A stretch of DNA of 64,000 nt from an uncultured Croceitalea sp. (GTDB taxonomy: Bacteria > Bacteroidota > Bacteroidia > Flavobacteriales > Flavobacteriaceae): assembly GCA_947494805.1 (NCBI GenBank), contig CANLWK010000007.1, forward strand, positions 1-64,000, written 5' to 3'. Every line of letters starts with the position of its first letter. Position 1 is the stretch's first letter. Below, in pieces: positions 9,737 to 17,975 of the stretch. Made by a program: the position numbers and the translations under genes. The notes under the pieces were generated by a model. It was not told the DNA's origin, searched no databases, and worked only from the letters and a program-made list of their open reading frames with translations.

Positions 9737-11428
9737 ATGCGATTCTATTTTTTTGTTGCCCTATTCTTTGCTTTTTCATTTCTTTTTTCGCAGGACAAGT
9801 ACCCCAAAGAAACCTTTAGGTCACCACTGGACATCCCGATCGTTCTGGCTGGAACATTTGGAGAGTTACGGTCCAACCATTTTCATTCAGGTATTGACAT
9901 TAAAACGCAACAAAGGCAAGGGTTGCCTGTTTATGGTATTGCTGATGGCACTGTGACGCGCATCAAGGTATCGCTCTGGGGGTACGGTAAAGCGCTGTAT
10001 GTTGCACATCCAAATGGTTTTACATCTGTCTATGCGCATTTACAAAAATTTAGCCCTGAAATTGAAGCATACATCAAAAAGTTGCAGTATAAGAAAGAGT
10101 CTTATGAGATAGAGGTTTTTCCCGATTATGGGGAGCTCGAGATAAAAAAAGACGAAGTTATTGCCTATACCGGAAATACAGGTGGGTCATCAGGACCACA
10201 CCTTCATTTTGAGATACGTAGCAGTATTACCGAAAAACCAACCAATCCGTTGTTGTACGGTTATGAAGTACGAGATGCAACGGACCCTACACTATTGGGT
10301 CTCTTTGGATATCCGCTTTCGGAAAACGCACAGGTCAATCAAAGTGCCAAGAAAGTACAACTCAATTTCACCAAACAAAAAGACGGTAGTTTTTTGGCCG
10401 ACAAGGTAATTGCTAATGGTACTATTGGTTTTGGCTTCAATGGATTTGACCGACAAGATATGGCAGCTAATAAGAATGGGGTGTATTCAGTAACACAAAC
10501 GGTCAATGGCAAAGTATACAGCGAATATGATTTCGAGACTTTTTCTTTTGGGGAAACACGATACATCAACACCCTGATTGACTACGCCCATTTTGGAAAA
10601 TATCGCCAGCGTATTCAAAAATGCTTCAAAGAACCTTCAAACAAATTGGGCATTTATAAGTCTTTGTATCTCGATGGGAAAATAATCGTACAAGAGGGAT
10701 TAAACTACCAAGTTGAGTTAAAGATTGCTGATTTTGAAGGAAACGTAATCAACGTCATGATTCCCGTAGAAGGAAAAAAGCAACCCTTAAAAATCAAGAA
10801 CGAACCAAAAAAAACCGATAATCTGGTCTTTTCAAACAAGCCCAACACCTTTGACCTAGGGGTGGCAAAGGTGTATTTTCCCGCAAGTACGTTTTATGAA
10901 GATTTTTTTATCAACCTAAAAAAAGGAAGCGATACCGTGACCATTCACGATAATACAATCGCGGCCCACCGAAACTTTACCATCACCTTTGACGCTTCAA
11001 AATATCCTCTAAACGAACAAAAACAACTTTTTATTGGACGCATTGGGGACGACGGCAAGTTGAGGCACAATAAAACCTACAAGCGTGACAGCAACTTTAC
11101 AACGCGCACACGAACGTTGGGCACCTATACCATTGCAAAAGATACGGTTGCCCCAACCATCAAGCCAAAAAATTTTAGAGCAAAAGAGTGGTTGAGCAAT
11201 TACCGTTATTTGAGCCTTAGCATTTCTGATGACCTTAGTGGCATCAAAAATTATGATGCCTATTTAAACGGTAAATGGATTCTCATGGAATATGAACCAA
11301 AAACAAATACGATTACCTACAATTTCGACGATACTATTGATGACCAAACACAATGCAACCTAAAGGTTGTCGTTACCGATAATGTAGGTAATTCGACTAC
11401 CTTTGAAGAGACTTTCTTTAGAAAATAG
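9737..11428 (+). CDS. exported M23 family metallopeptidase
   Basis: A 563-residue protein starts at ATG 9737 with a signal peptide (MRFYFFVALFFAFSFLFSQ). The longer frame from 9671 would put extra hydrophobic residues before it. The lysostaphin-like M23 domain spans about residues 40-165. Its zinc site is visible as HFHSGIDI (about residue 48) and SGPHLHFEIR (about residue 153). These enzymes cut peptidoglycan cross-bridges or act as LytM-type factors. The remaining 400 residues look like beta-rich domains of unknown role, with a Tyr/Asn-rich C-terminal segment. Its 3' end overlaps the TonB-dependent receptor frame by 26 bases, indicating translational coupling. Confidence 0.9.
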   Translation: MRFYFFVALFFAFSFLFSQDKYPKETFRSPLDIPIVLAGTFGELRSNHFHSGIDIKTQQRQGLPVYGIADGTVTRIKVSLWGYGKALYVAHPNGFTSVYAHLQKFSPEIEAYIKKLQYKKESYEIEVFPDYGELEIKKDEVIAYTGNTGGSSGPHLHFEIRSSITEKPTNPLLYGYEVRDATDPTLLGLFGYPLSENAQVNQSAKKVQLNFTKQKDGSFLADKVIANGTIGFGFNGFDRQDMAANKNGVYSVTQTVNGKVYSEYDFETFSFGETRYINTLIDYAHFGKYRQRIQKCFKEPSNKLGIYKSLYLDGKIIVQEGLNYQVELKIADFEGNVINVMIPVEGKKQPLKIKNEPKKTDNLVFSNKPNTFDLGVAKVYFPASTFYEDFFINLKKGSDTVTIHDNTIAAHRNFTITFDASKYPLNEQKQLFIGRIGDDGKLRHNKTYKRDSNFTTRTRTLGTYTIAKDTVAPTIKPKNFRAKEWLSNYRYLSLSISDDLSGIKNYDAYLNGKWILMEYEPKTNTITYNFDDTIDDQTQCNLKVVVTDNVGNSTTFEETFFRK

Positions 11429-13901
11429 CGTTTTGGGCCAAGCAAAATCATTGCTTCTTTACATTTTGATATTGACCACAGCATTGTCTCACGGTCAGAC
11501 CGCAACCATTACGGGAATTGTGCTCGATGAAAACAATGCCCCTATTGCTGATGTCAATATCACCTCAGGTCAAACCGGAACTACTTCAGACGCCACGGGA
11601 GCTTATGTTTTAACGGTTGTTGCCGATGTCTCCAATACCATAACCTTTTCGCACCTGGGGCATAAGAATGTGGTCTTGGAACAACTTATTTTAAATACCA
11701 ACGAGACTTTTGAATTTAATCCGATTATGAAGATTGGGGCAATTCAAATTGCCGGTGTCGACGTTTCGCCGACAGGCAGAAAAAGTGTTGAGGGCATCAC
11801 TACGGTATCACCAGAGCTGGTGCGCAAGATACCTGGAGCCAACGCCGGGGTCGAAAACATTTTAAAACTACTGCCAGGCGTATCGTTCAACAATGAGTTA
11901 AGTACCCAATATAACGTCAGAGGTGGTAATTTTGATGAAAATTTGGTGTATGTCAATGGTATTGAAGTTTATCGTCCATTTTTAATACGGTCCGCCCAGC
12001 AAGAAGGGCTGAGCTTTGTCAATAGCACCATGATTGAAAATCTTGATTTTTCGGCAGGTGGGTTTCAAGCCAAGTATGGCGACAAGCTCTCTTCAGTACT
12101 TGATATTAAGTACAAAATACCCACCTCATCGGCCGTTCAAGTAGACGCCAGTTTACTTGGCGCGGGCATAACTTTAGAAACCATTTCGAAAAACAAGAGT
12201 TTTACAAGCATTACGGGGGTACGCTATCGCGATAATAGCTTGTTTGTTAATAGTCAGCAAACGCAAACGAATGTAAACCCAATTTTTGTAGACGCACAGA
12301 CCTATTTGACCTATCATTTCGCAGACCGTTTCAATCTCAGTTTTTTAGGTAATTTTTCAAGTAATGAATACAAAAACCAGCCACTGACAAGACAGACTAA
12401 TTTTGGGACCATTGCTGAACCTCGTGCCTTACTCGTTTTCTATGAAGGTAAAGAAAACAATAGGTTTCAAACGGTACTTGGTGCATTGAAAGCAGACTAC
12501 CTATTGAATGAACATACGAAACTTGATTTTACGTCATCGGTTTTTCATACCATAGAAGAAGAGTTCTCAGATATTATCGCCACCTATGAACTTGGCACGG
12601 TCGAAACCAATCTGGGTAGTGAAAATTTAGGTGAAATCATAAACTCAAGGGGTATTGGAGCACAACAAAATAGGGCTAGAAACCAACTTGATGCCCTTAT
12701 TTTCAATTTAAGTCATCGAGGTGTTTTTAAAAAAGAGGGTAGATCGGTAGAATGGGGCCTTCGATTTTCACATGAAGATTTTAGGGATCAATTGAGAGAA
12801 TCAGAGTTTTTGGATTCCGCAGGCTTTTTTGTTCGTCCACCAGATTCAAGGTTCATCAACAACCAACCCCAAGATCCTTTTGATGAAGCTATTGTTCCTT
12901 TTGAAAGTGCCAGAGCCACCAATTTTGTAAACACGAACAGGCTTTCAGGATTTGTGCAATTCGATAATCATATACAATGGGGAAACCATGACGTCTATTA
13001 TAACATTGGCCTACGCTCACAATATTGGACATTAAGTGGAAGGGAGTTCGATAGCAAAAGTCAGTTTTTGATAAGCCCTCGGGCGCAGTTTGCAATCAAG
13101 CCTGGTTGGCAAAAAGACATGCTCTTTCGTCTTGCGGCCGGAAGCTACCAGCAACCTGCCTTTTATCGTGCGCTACGAGATCTTAACGGAACGATCAATC
13201 CAGAAGTAGAAGCACAACGGTCTTGGCATGTGGTATTGGGCAATGAATACAGCTTCAAACTGTTCGAACGGCCCTTTACATTGATCAGCGAAGCCTATTA
13301 TAAAGCATTGGACAATGTCAATACGTACACCATTGAAGATGTTCGCGTGAGATATGCTGCCAATAATGATGCTGAGGCTTTTGCATACGGATTCGATTTT
13401 CGTCTAAATGGAGCATTTGTTCCTGGAGCTGAATCGTGGGTCAGTTTAGGTTATCTGCGAACAGAAGAAAACAGCAATGAACGAGGGTACATTTCAAGAC
13501 CAACCGACCAACGTTTCAAATTCGGATTGCTCTTTCAAGATTACATGCCAACTATTCCAAATTTAAAACTATATCTTAATCTGGTATACAATACGGGGGT
13601 ACCCGGCGGCTCGCCCAATAATGCCGACCCCTATAATTTTCAGAATAGATTAAGAGATTACAGACGTGCCGATTTGGGAATTTCATATATTTTTGCCGAC
13701 AACTCAAACCAACATCCGAAAGGACATTGGTTACATAAGTTTAAAGAATTAAATGTTGGGTTCGAGATTTTCAACCTGTTCAACAATCAAAACTCAATAA
13801 CAAATACTTGGGTACGAGATGTAGATACCCAACAACAATTTGCGATTCCGAATTTTTTGACATCGCGGATATTGAATCTAAAACTTAGCGCACGATTTTA
13901 A
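11403..13901 (+). CDS. TonB-dependent receptor with carboxypeptidase-like regulatory domain
   Basis: An outer-membrane beta barrel of about 832 residues. After a signal peptide ending near LSHGQ, residues about 33-110 form a CarboxypepD_reg-like domain (ITGIVLDENNAPIADVNIT). A plug domain follows with VENILKLLPGVSFNNEL, STQYNVRGGNFDENLVYVNG and GFQAKYGDKLSSVLDIKY. The barrel ends with the aromatic terminus KLSARF. No in-frame ATG precedes the signal peptide: TTG 11403 gives MKRLSLENSV and a basic start, while TTG 11451 would give a shorter signal. The exact start is therefore uncertain. No SusD partner follows, so a polysaccharide-utilisation role is not indicated. The substrate is unknown. 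Confidence 0.9.
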   Translation: MKRLSLENSVLGQAKSLLLYILILTTALSHGQTATITGIVLDENNAPIADVNITSGQTGTTSDATGAYVLTVVADVSNTITFSHLGHKNVVLEQLILNTNETFEFNPIMKIGAIQIAGVDVSPTGRKSVEGITTVSPELVRKIPGANAGVENILKLLPGVSFNNELSTQYNVRGGNFDENLVYVNGIEVYRPFLIRSAQQEGLSFVNSTMIENLDFSAGGFQAKYGDKLSSVLDIKYKIPTSSAVQVDASLLGAGITLETISKNKSFTSITGVRYRDNSLFVNSQQTQTNVNPIFVDAQTYLTYHFADRFNLSFLGNFSSNEYKNQPLTRQTNFGTIAEPRALLVFYEGKENNRFQTVLGALKADYLLNEHTKLDFTSSVFHTIEEEFSDIIATYELGTVETNLGSENLGEIINSRGIGAQQNRARNQLDALIFNLSHRGVFKKEGRSVEWGLRFSHEDFRDQLRESEFLDSAGFFVRPPDSRFINNQPQDPFDEAIVPFESARATNFVNTNRLSGFVQFDNHIQWGNHDVYYNIGLRSQYWTLSGREFDSKSQFLISPRAQFAIKPGWQKDMLFRLAAGSYQQPAFYRALRDLNGTINPEVEAQRSWHVVLGNEYSFKLFERPFTLISEAYYKALDNVNTYTIEDVRVRYAANNDAEAFAYGFDFRLNGAFVPGAESWVSLGYLRTEENSNERGYISRPTDQRFKFGLLFQDYMPTIPNLKLYLNLVYNTGVPGGSPNNADPYNFQNRLRDYRRADLGISYIFADNSNQHPKGHWLHKFKELNVGFEIFNLFNNQNSITNTWVRDVDTQQQFAIPNFLTSRILNLKLSARF

Positions 13902-13903
13902 AG

Positions 13904-14563
13904 ATGGTATTAAAAAGAGTATTTATTATTTCGGTTTTCTTTTTCGCATGGATGGCCACCGCCCAAAAGAACATCTATGAAAGTAGTCGTTTTGATGAGC
14001 TAAGCGAAGACCATCAAGTTTTGGCCATAGTACCCTTTTTGACCAAATTGGAACTAGAGCAGAAAAAATCAAAAGAAGATGAAAAGACACTGGCCGAACG
14101 TGAAGGTTATGCCGTTCAAGATGCTCTTGAGACCTATTTTTCAAAAAGGCGGAAGCGCAAAAAGTTCAATGTTGAATTTCAGAACATAGAGAACACCAAT
14201 GCCATACTTGCCCAAAACGACATTACGTACGAGAATATCGATATTTATACGGTAAAACAACTTTCTGAAATTCTAGGAGTAGATGGTATTATCAGTGGTA
14301 GTCTTGACCTCAACATTCTATTGTCAAAAGGGGTGCCCACTGATTTCAGCATACTCGATTATTTTGGAGGTGATTCAAATTATGGTCGTATTGGTCTAAA
14401 AATCAGTGATGGTGAAACGGGAAAACTCCTTTGGAAATATGAAAAGGCCATTACTAAAAAAACCGGTAAAAACACTGCGGAACTCATTGACAGAATGATG
14501 AAACTGGCCGCAAAGAAGTTTCCTTACGATAAAGAAAAGAAGCGGAAAAAGCGGAAGAGCTAG
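13904..14563 (+). CDS. small exported protein of unknown function
   Basis: A 219-residue protein with a signal peptide ending ATAQ at about residue 21. It starts 2 bases after the TonB-dependent receptor stop, so it belongs to that operon. The middle (VKQLSEILGVDGIISGSLD and ISDGETGKLLWKYEKAI) resembles the beta/alpha organisation of periplasmic CsgG- or GNA1162-like lipoproteins, but no lipobox is present and the resemblance is weak. The C-terminus is very basic (DKEKKRKKRKS). It probably acts with the receptor or the M23 peptidase in the envelope. The gene end overlaps the convergent cysteine desulfurase by 4 bases. Confidence 0.8.
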   Translation: MVLKRVFIISVFFFAWMATAQKNIYESSRFDELSEDHQVLAIVPFLTKLELEQKKSKEDEKTLAEREGYAVQDALETYFSKRRKRKKFNVEFQNIENTNAILAQNDITYENIDIYTVKQLSEILGVDGIISGSLDLNILLSKGVPTDFSILDYFGGDSNYGRIGLKISDGETGKLLWKYEKAITKKTGKNTAELIDRMMKLAAKKFPYDKEKKRKKRKS

Positions 14564-15708
14564 TCCTCTGCAAATTCTTTAAGCACATCAATTGTATAAT
14601 CCAATTCTTCAAGTGTATTATATTTTGAGAATGAGAAGCGCAACGATGGTTTTTTGAGTTCCTCTTCATCAAGAATTTCAGAAAGTACGTGCGACCCTTT
14701 GGCACTGCCCGATTGACAAGCACTGCCCTTTGAACAGGCAATACCCTTTAAGTCTAAATGAAATAGTAGCATTAATGACTTTTGCGCATCAAAAGGTAAA
14801 CGTACATTGGTCAACGTGTAGGTGCTTTTTTCCATATCACCAGACCAGCCATTGAATTCAGCTTCTGGTAATTCGGTTTTCACTCTCTCAATAAAATGAG
14901 CCTTCAGATTTGAAACATATTTTTTTTCCTCGTCTAGATTATCGTACGCCGCAATGAAAGCCTCTTCTAACCCAACAATATTATGAAAAGGTTCGGTACC
15001 GGCCCTAAACCCACGCTCCTGGGACCCCCCAACGATTAAAGGTTTTAGTCCAGAGTTCTTTCTCACAAAGGCAAAACCCACTCCCTTTGGACCATGAAAT
15101 TTATGTGCCGCTGCAGTTAAAAAATCTACCGGGGTCTTTTCTAGGTCCCATTGAAAATGACCTACTGACTGTACCGTATCAGAATGAAAAAGGGCATCCG
15201 CATCTTTGCACAAGGTGCAAATATCCTCCATATTTATCAGGTTGCCTATTTCGTTATTGACGTGCATCAAACTAACCAGTTTTTTGGTATCGTCTTGATG
15301 CAGTAGTTCTTTTAGATGAACCATATCAGGATTGCCGTAAGTATCCAAGTTCACAAAAAGTAATTGAATTCCATACTCTTTTTGCAACTCCTCAGCTGTA
15401 TGCAATACCGCATGGTGCTCTATTTTGGTAGTAACTATGGTCTTCACACCACGGTCTCGCACCGCACATCGCAAAATCATATTGTCTGCCTCGGTACCCC
15501 CAGAGGTAAAAACAATCTCTGACGGATGAGCATTTAAGTACTTGGCAATGGTCTTGCGGGCCTTTTCAATGGTCGTTTTAGCAGAACGCCCAAAACTGTG
15601 GGTAGATGAAGGGTTACCATAAAAAGTGCCTAGGGCATCTTGCATTTTGGCAATCACCCCATCACGGACCTGCGTGGTTGCAGCATTATCTAAATAGACT
15701 TTTTCCAT
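14560..15708 (-). CDS. cysteine desulfurase family protein (NifS/IscS-like)
   Basis: This PLP enzyme removes sulfur from cysteine for Fe-S cluster or thio-modification pathways. At 382 residues it has the NifS-family length. Visible motifs are YLDNAATT at the N-terminus, NPSSTHSFGR, FTSGGTEADN, the PLP lysine in AAHKFHGPKG (Lys203) and the catalytic cysteine in SACQSG (Cys331). No iscU or sufE neighbour is present, so whether it serves clusters or tRNA thiolation is undecided. The convergent overlap with the upstream plus-strand gene leaves no room for a terminator. Confidence 0.93.
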   Translation of the reverse strand: MEKVYLDNAATTQVRDGVIAKMQDALGTFYGNPSSTHSFGRSAKTTIEKARKTIAKYLNAHPSEIVFTSGGTEADNMILRCAVRDRGVKTIVTTKIEHHAVLHTAEELQKEYGIQLLFVNLDTYGNPDMVHLKELLHQDDTKKLVSLMHVNNEIGNLINMEDICTLCKDADALFHSDTVQSVGHFQWDLEKTPVDFLTAAAHKFHGPKGVGFAFVRKNSGLKPLIVGGSQERGFRAGTEPFHNIVGLEEAFIAAYDNLDEEKKYVSNLKAHFIERVKTELPEAEFNGWSGDMEKSTYTLTNVRLPFDAQKSLMLLFHLDLKGIACSKGSACQSGSAKGSHVLSEILDEEELKKPSLRFSFSKYNTLEELDYTIDVLKEFAED

Positions 15709-15808
15709 TACAACTACATCGTTTTAGAATTCGCCAAAAATAACCATTATTGCGTTAATTTCTTCCAAATTGAACCATCATAAATAGGTTATTAAAACGG
15801 AATTCATT

Positions 15809-15816
15809 TAAATTTG
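15809..15816 (+). promoter_or_regulatory. possible -7 box of the lipoprotein gene
   Basis: TAAATTTG fits TAnnTTTG and ends 5 bases before the ATG at 15822, which would make the transcript leaderless or nearly so. No clear -33 TTG is seen. Confidence 0.3.
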
Positions 15817-15821
15817 AAACC

Positions 15822-16334
15822 ATGAAAAAAATACTTTACATAGTTGGTCTGCTTGTTTTTTTGTCATGTAGCGATGGTGATTTACAGATAGAGACCATTG
15901 ACTTTGATAGTGCAAGTGTTGATTTCTGTACAGATCCCGTGGCCACTGCATCAAACGTGCTTTTTAAGATCAATAGTGATGAAGCACTAATTTTGACCTT
16001 ACCAAGCGGTGTGTTGAACAATGGTGTTATTGGTGAAACCATTATTACGGAAAGCGCCGTGCCGGGAGAATCACAATTGTTGTACCGTATTTTCTCTGCC
16101 AATGTTTCTGATAATTATTTCTGTAGCACAATTCCGTTGACCACACCCACGGTCATCGAAGAAATTGAAGCTCAAGATGGCATGGTAATCATAAAATCTG
16201 TGGCCAATGCTGAATCCACGGCGTTTACCCATACCATTGAGCTTAGTGGTATTTCATTGGTCAACGGCATTGGTGAACGCATAACTGACTTGACAATCAA
16301 TGAATTTGGTGAAGTCACCACAGACGTCCCTTAA
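15822..16334 (+). CDS. small lipoprotein of unknown function
   Basis: 170 residues. The N-terminus MKKILYIVGLLVFLSCSD carries a lipobox with the lipidated cysteine at residue 16. The following Ser-Asp residues fit export signals seen in Bacteroidota lipoproteins. The mature part is beta-rich with two further cysteines (in DFCTDP and YFCSTI) that could form a disulfide. I recognise no known domain. It stands alone between a minus-strand desulfurase and a minus-strand Smr gene. Confidence 0.8.
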   Translation: MKKILYIVGLLVFLSCSDGDLQIETIDFDSASVDFCTDPVATASNVLFKINSDEALILTLPSGVLNNGVIGETIITESAVPGESQLLYRIFSANVSDNYFCSTIPLTTPTVIEEIEAQDGMVIIKSVANAESTAFTHTIELSGISLVNGIGERITDLTINEFGEVTTDVP

Positions 16335-16340
16335 GGGATA

Positions 16341-16877
16341 TTAATTCTGGTAGATGTATACTTCTGTCGCTCCTAAACCGTATTTTTGATAGTTGGCATC
16401 ATAGAATTCCACAGGATAGCGTTTGAACAGATAGTTCAATTCTTCTTTAAGCACTCCCTCGCCCACACCGTGAATGAACACTACTTTTTGAATTCTTCTT
16501 TGAATAGCAAACTCTAACTGGCGTTTTGCCGTTTCTAACTGTAAATTCAAAATATCAAAATTGGACATCCCCCTAGTAGAATTTCTCAATTGATGTATGT
16601 GTAGATCAACCTCAAATTTTGGCTGGTTACGCTCTTTTGGTTTTAAGGTAGGCTGCTTTTTTTTTCTGGGCGGTTCTTTGCTTCCCATGATTTTGGCAAC
16701 ATCAAAACTACTCACTTTAAATTCATGTGTTCGCTTTACCAGTTGTGATAATAGGTAGCGCAATACAAAACCATCTTCAGATTCTATATCGGCGGTGTCA
16801 TCTTCGATTTTGATGATGATTCCTTTAATGGTCTCATCTAACACCTCAACGCTATCACCCACAGTAAATTCTAACAT
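16341..16877 (-). CDS. Smr domain protein
   Basis: 178 residues. The N-terminal half is beta-rich (EFTVGDSVEVLDETIKGII, like the barrel seen before Smr domains in Bacteroidota). A basic linker (PPRKKKQPTLKPKERNQPK) precedes a C-terminal Smr domain that begins EVDLHIHQL and contains the HGVGEGVLKEEL loop with the conserved HGxG. Smr domains are nucleases or nucleic-acid-binding modules related to the C-terminus of MutS2. Here the domain is free-standing. The exact substrate is unknown. Confidence 0.88.
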   Translation of the reverse strand: MLEFTVGDSVEVLDETIKGIIIKIEDDTADIESEDGFVLRYLLSQLVKRTHEFKVSSFDVAKIMGSKEPPRKKKQPTLKPKERNQPKFEVDLHIHQLRNSTRGMSNFDILNLQLETAKRQLEFAIQRRIQKVVFIHGVGEGVLKEELNYLFKRYPVEFYDANYQKYGLGATEVYIYQN

Positions 16878-16947
16878 ATCAAGTTCAATTAATCGAAAAG
16901 TAGAAGTTCAGCTCACCGAATATTCAAAAATAATAGTATTTTCAGCC

Positions 16948-16955
16948 TAATTTTG
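16948..16955 (+). promoter_or_regulatory. possible -7 box of the DUF2752/CCC-motif unit
   Basis: TAATTTTG fits TAnnTTTG and lies 11 bases before the ATG at 16967. The -33 region has no clear TTG. Confidence 0.35.
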
Positions 16956-16966
16956 AATAAAACAAC

Positions 16967-17278
16967 ATGGCCAATCACATCACCTTGTTTTTTTTAGCCT
17001 TAAAAGACTATATGTTGCCTTGTTTCAGCAAACAATTGTTTGATATGGATTGCCCGGGTTGTGGGCTTCAGCGTTCCATTGCGCTTTTACTCAGTGGTGA
17101 CTTTTTAGCCGCATTCAAAATGTATCCTGCGATTTACACACTAATTCCCCTTTTTGGGATTCTAGTGCTTAGCAAGGTATTGTATATTAAATTCTCTGAC
17201 AAACTTATAATGTGGCTAAGCATAGCAAGCGTCACGCTAATATTGACCAATTTTATCATCAACCTTTTAACACACTAA
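16967..17278 (+). CDS. DUF2752 domain membrane protein
   Basis: 103 residues with two or three membrane segments. The DUF2752 signature is the Cys-rich stretch FDMDCPGCGLQRSIALLLSG, followed by a short amphipathic region and two hydrophobic helices. Function of the family is unknown. It heads a three-gene run with two CCC-motif proteins spaced 10 and 9 bases apart, so the three are almost surely cotranscribed and may act together in the inner membrane. Confidence 0.85.
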   Translation: MANHITLFFLALKDYMLPCFSKQLFDMDCPGCGLQRSIALLLSGDFLAAFKMYPAIYTLIPLFGILVLSKVLYIKFSDKLIMWLSIASVTLILTNFIINLLTH

Positions 17279-17288
17279 ATAACGAATT

Positions 17289-17612
17289 ATGGAACAACAA
17301 AAATTACCGAATGTAACGATTGGCCTTGTGCTAGGAATTATCTCCTTTTTGTGCTGCTGCTTTGGAGGGGTACCAGGTTTGATTGTAGCAACAATAGCAT
17401 TCTTTTTGTTACGAAAAGATGAAAAAGCCTATTCCGAAAACCCAGAAGGTTATAGCAACTACAGCACTTTAAAAACGGCAAAGATTATTGCTATTATTGG
17501 TATGGTAATAGGTTTGCTCTATCTTTTTTACACTATTTGGGTTATCAATTCCATGGGAGGTTGGGAAGGTTACATGGAAAAAGTAAATGAAATGATGGAA
17601 CAATACCAATAG
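17289..17612 (+). CDS. CCC-motif membrane protein
   Basis: 107 residues. The first membrane segment carries the CCC triplet (IISFLCCCFGGVPGLIV). A central loop NPEGYSNYSTLKTAKIIA is conserved with the next gene, and a second hydrophobic helix follows. This matches the small Bacteroidota CCC-motif family related to DUF4190 proteins. Function is unknown. It is a paralogue of the gene 9 bases downstream, sharing the YSENPEGYS/YQSNPEGYS loop, which points to an old tandem duplication. Confidence 0.82.
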   Translation: MEQQKLPNVTIGLVLGIISFLCCCFGGVPGLIVATIAFFLLRKDEKAYSENPEGYSNYSTLKTAKIIAIIGMVIGLLYLFYTIWVINSMGGWEGYMEKVNEMMEQYQ

Positions 17613-17621
17613 AAAAAAAAC

Positions 17622-17933
17622 ATGAATCAACAACAACTGCCCGGTGCCAGTACCGTACTTACCATGGGTATTATTTCTGTGGTGGGATCGCTTATTTGCT
17701 GTGGTCCGTTTGCCGCCATTTTCAGTATTATCGGTCTGGTAAAAGCAAAGACCGCTGAAGGTATTTATCAAAGTAATCCTGAAGGGTATAGCGACTATAG
17801 CAATGTAAAGACCGGTCGTATCTTATCGTACATTGGTCTGGCCATATCAATAATAATGTTGATTTTCTGGATACTCTACTTCGGAGTAATAATAGCTATG
17901 ATTTCTTCAGGAGATTTTAGTGAATTTCAATAG
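17622..17933 (+). CDS. CCC-motif/DUF4190-like membrane protein paralogue
   Basis: 103 residues, with the same architecture as its upstream neighbour: hydrophobic helix, NPEGYSDYSNVKTGRILSYI loop, hydrophobic helix. The cysteine cluster here is reduced to two (LICCGPFAAIF). It is the last gene of the run and is followed directly by a strong bidirectional terminator. Function is unknown. Confidence 0.82.
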   Translation: MNQQQLPGASTVLTMGIISVVGSLICCGPFAAIFSIIGLVKAKTAEGIYQSNPEGYSDYSNVKTGRILSYIGLAISIIMLIFWILYFGVIIAMISSGDFSEFQ

Positions 17934-17942
17934 CACCCAGTT

Positions 17943-17975
17943 AAAGCCCTATAAAAGAATTTATAGGGCTTTTTA
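17943..17975. terminator. bidirectional intrinsic terminator between CCC-motif gene and recQ
   Basis: A perfect 13-bp stem (AAAGCCCTATAAA, 17943-17955, with TTTATAGGGCTTT, 17960-17972) and a 4-base loop, flanked by A and T runs. It serves the plus-strand unit and, facing the other way, recQ. The distal arm reaches the recQ stop codon at 17973-17975. Confidence 0.88.

Noticed and set aside
11403-11428. Possible frameshift joining the M23 peptidase and the TonB-dependent receptor
   Set aside because: Each protein is complete, with its own signal peptide and normal end, so a 26-base overlap is the simpler reading.
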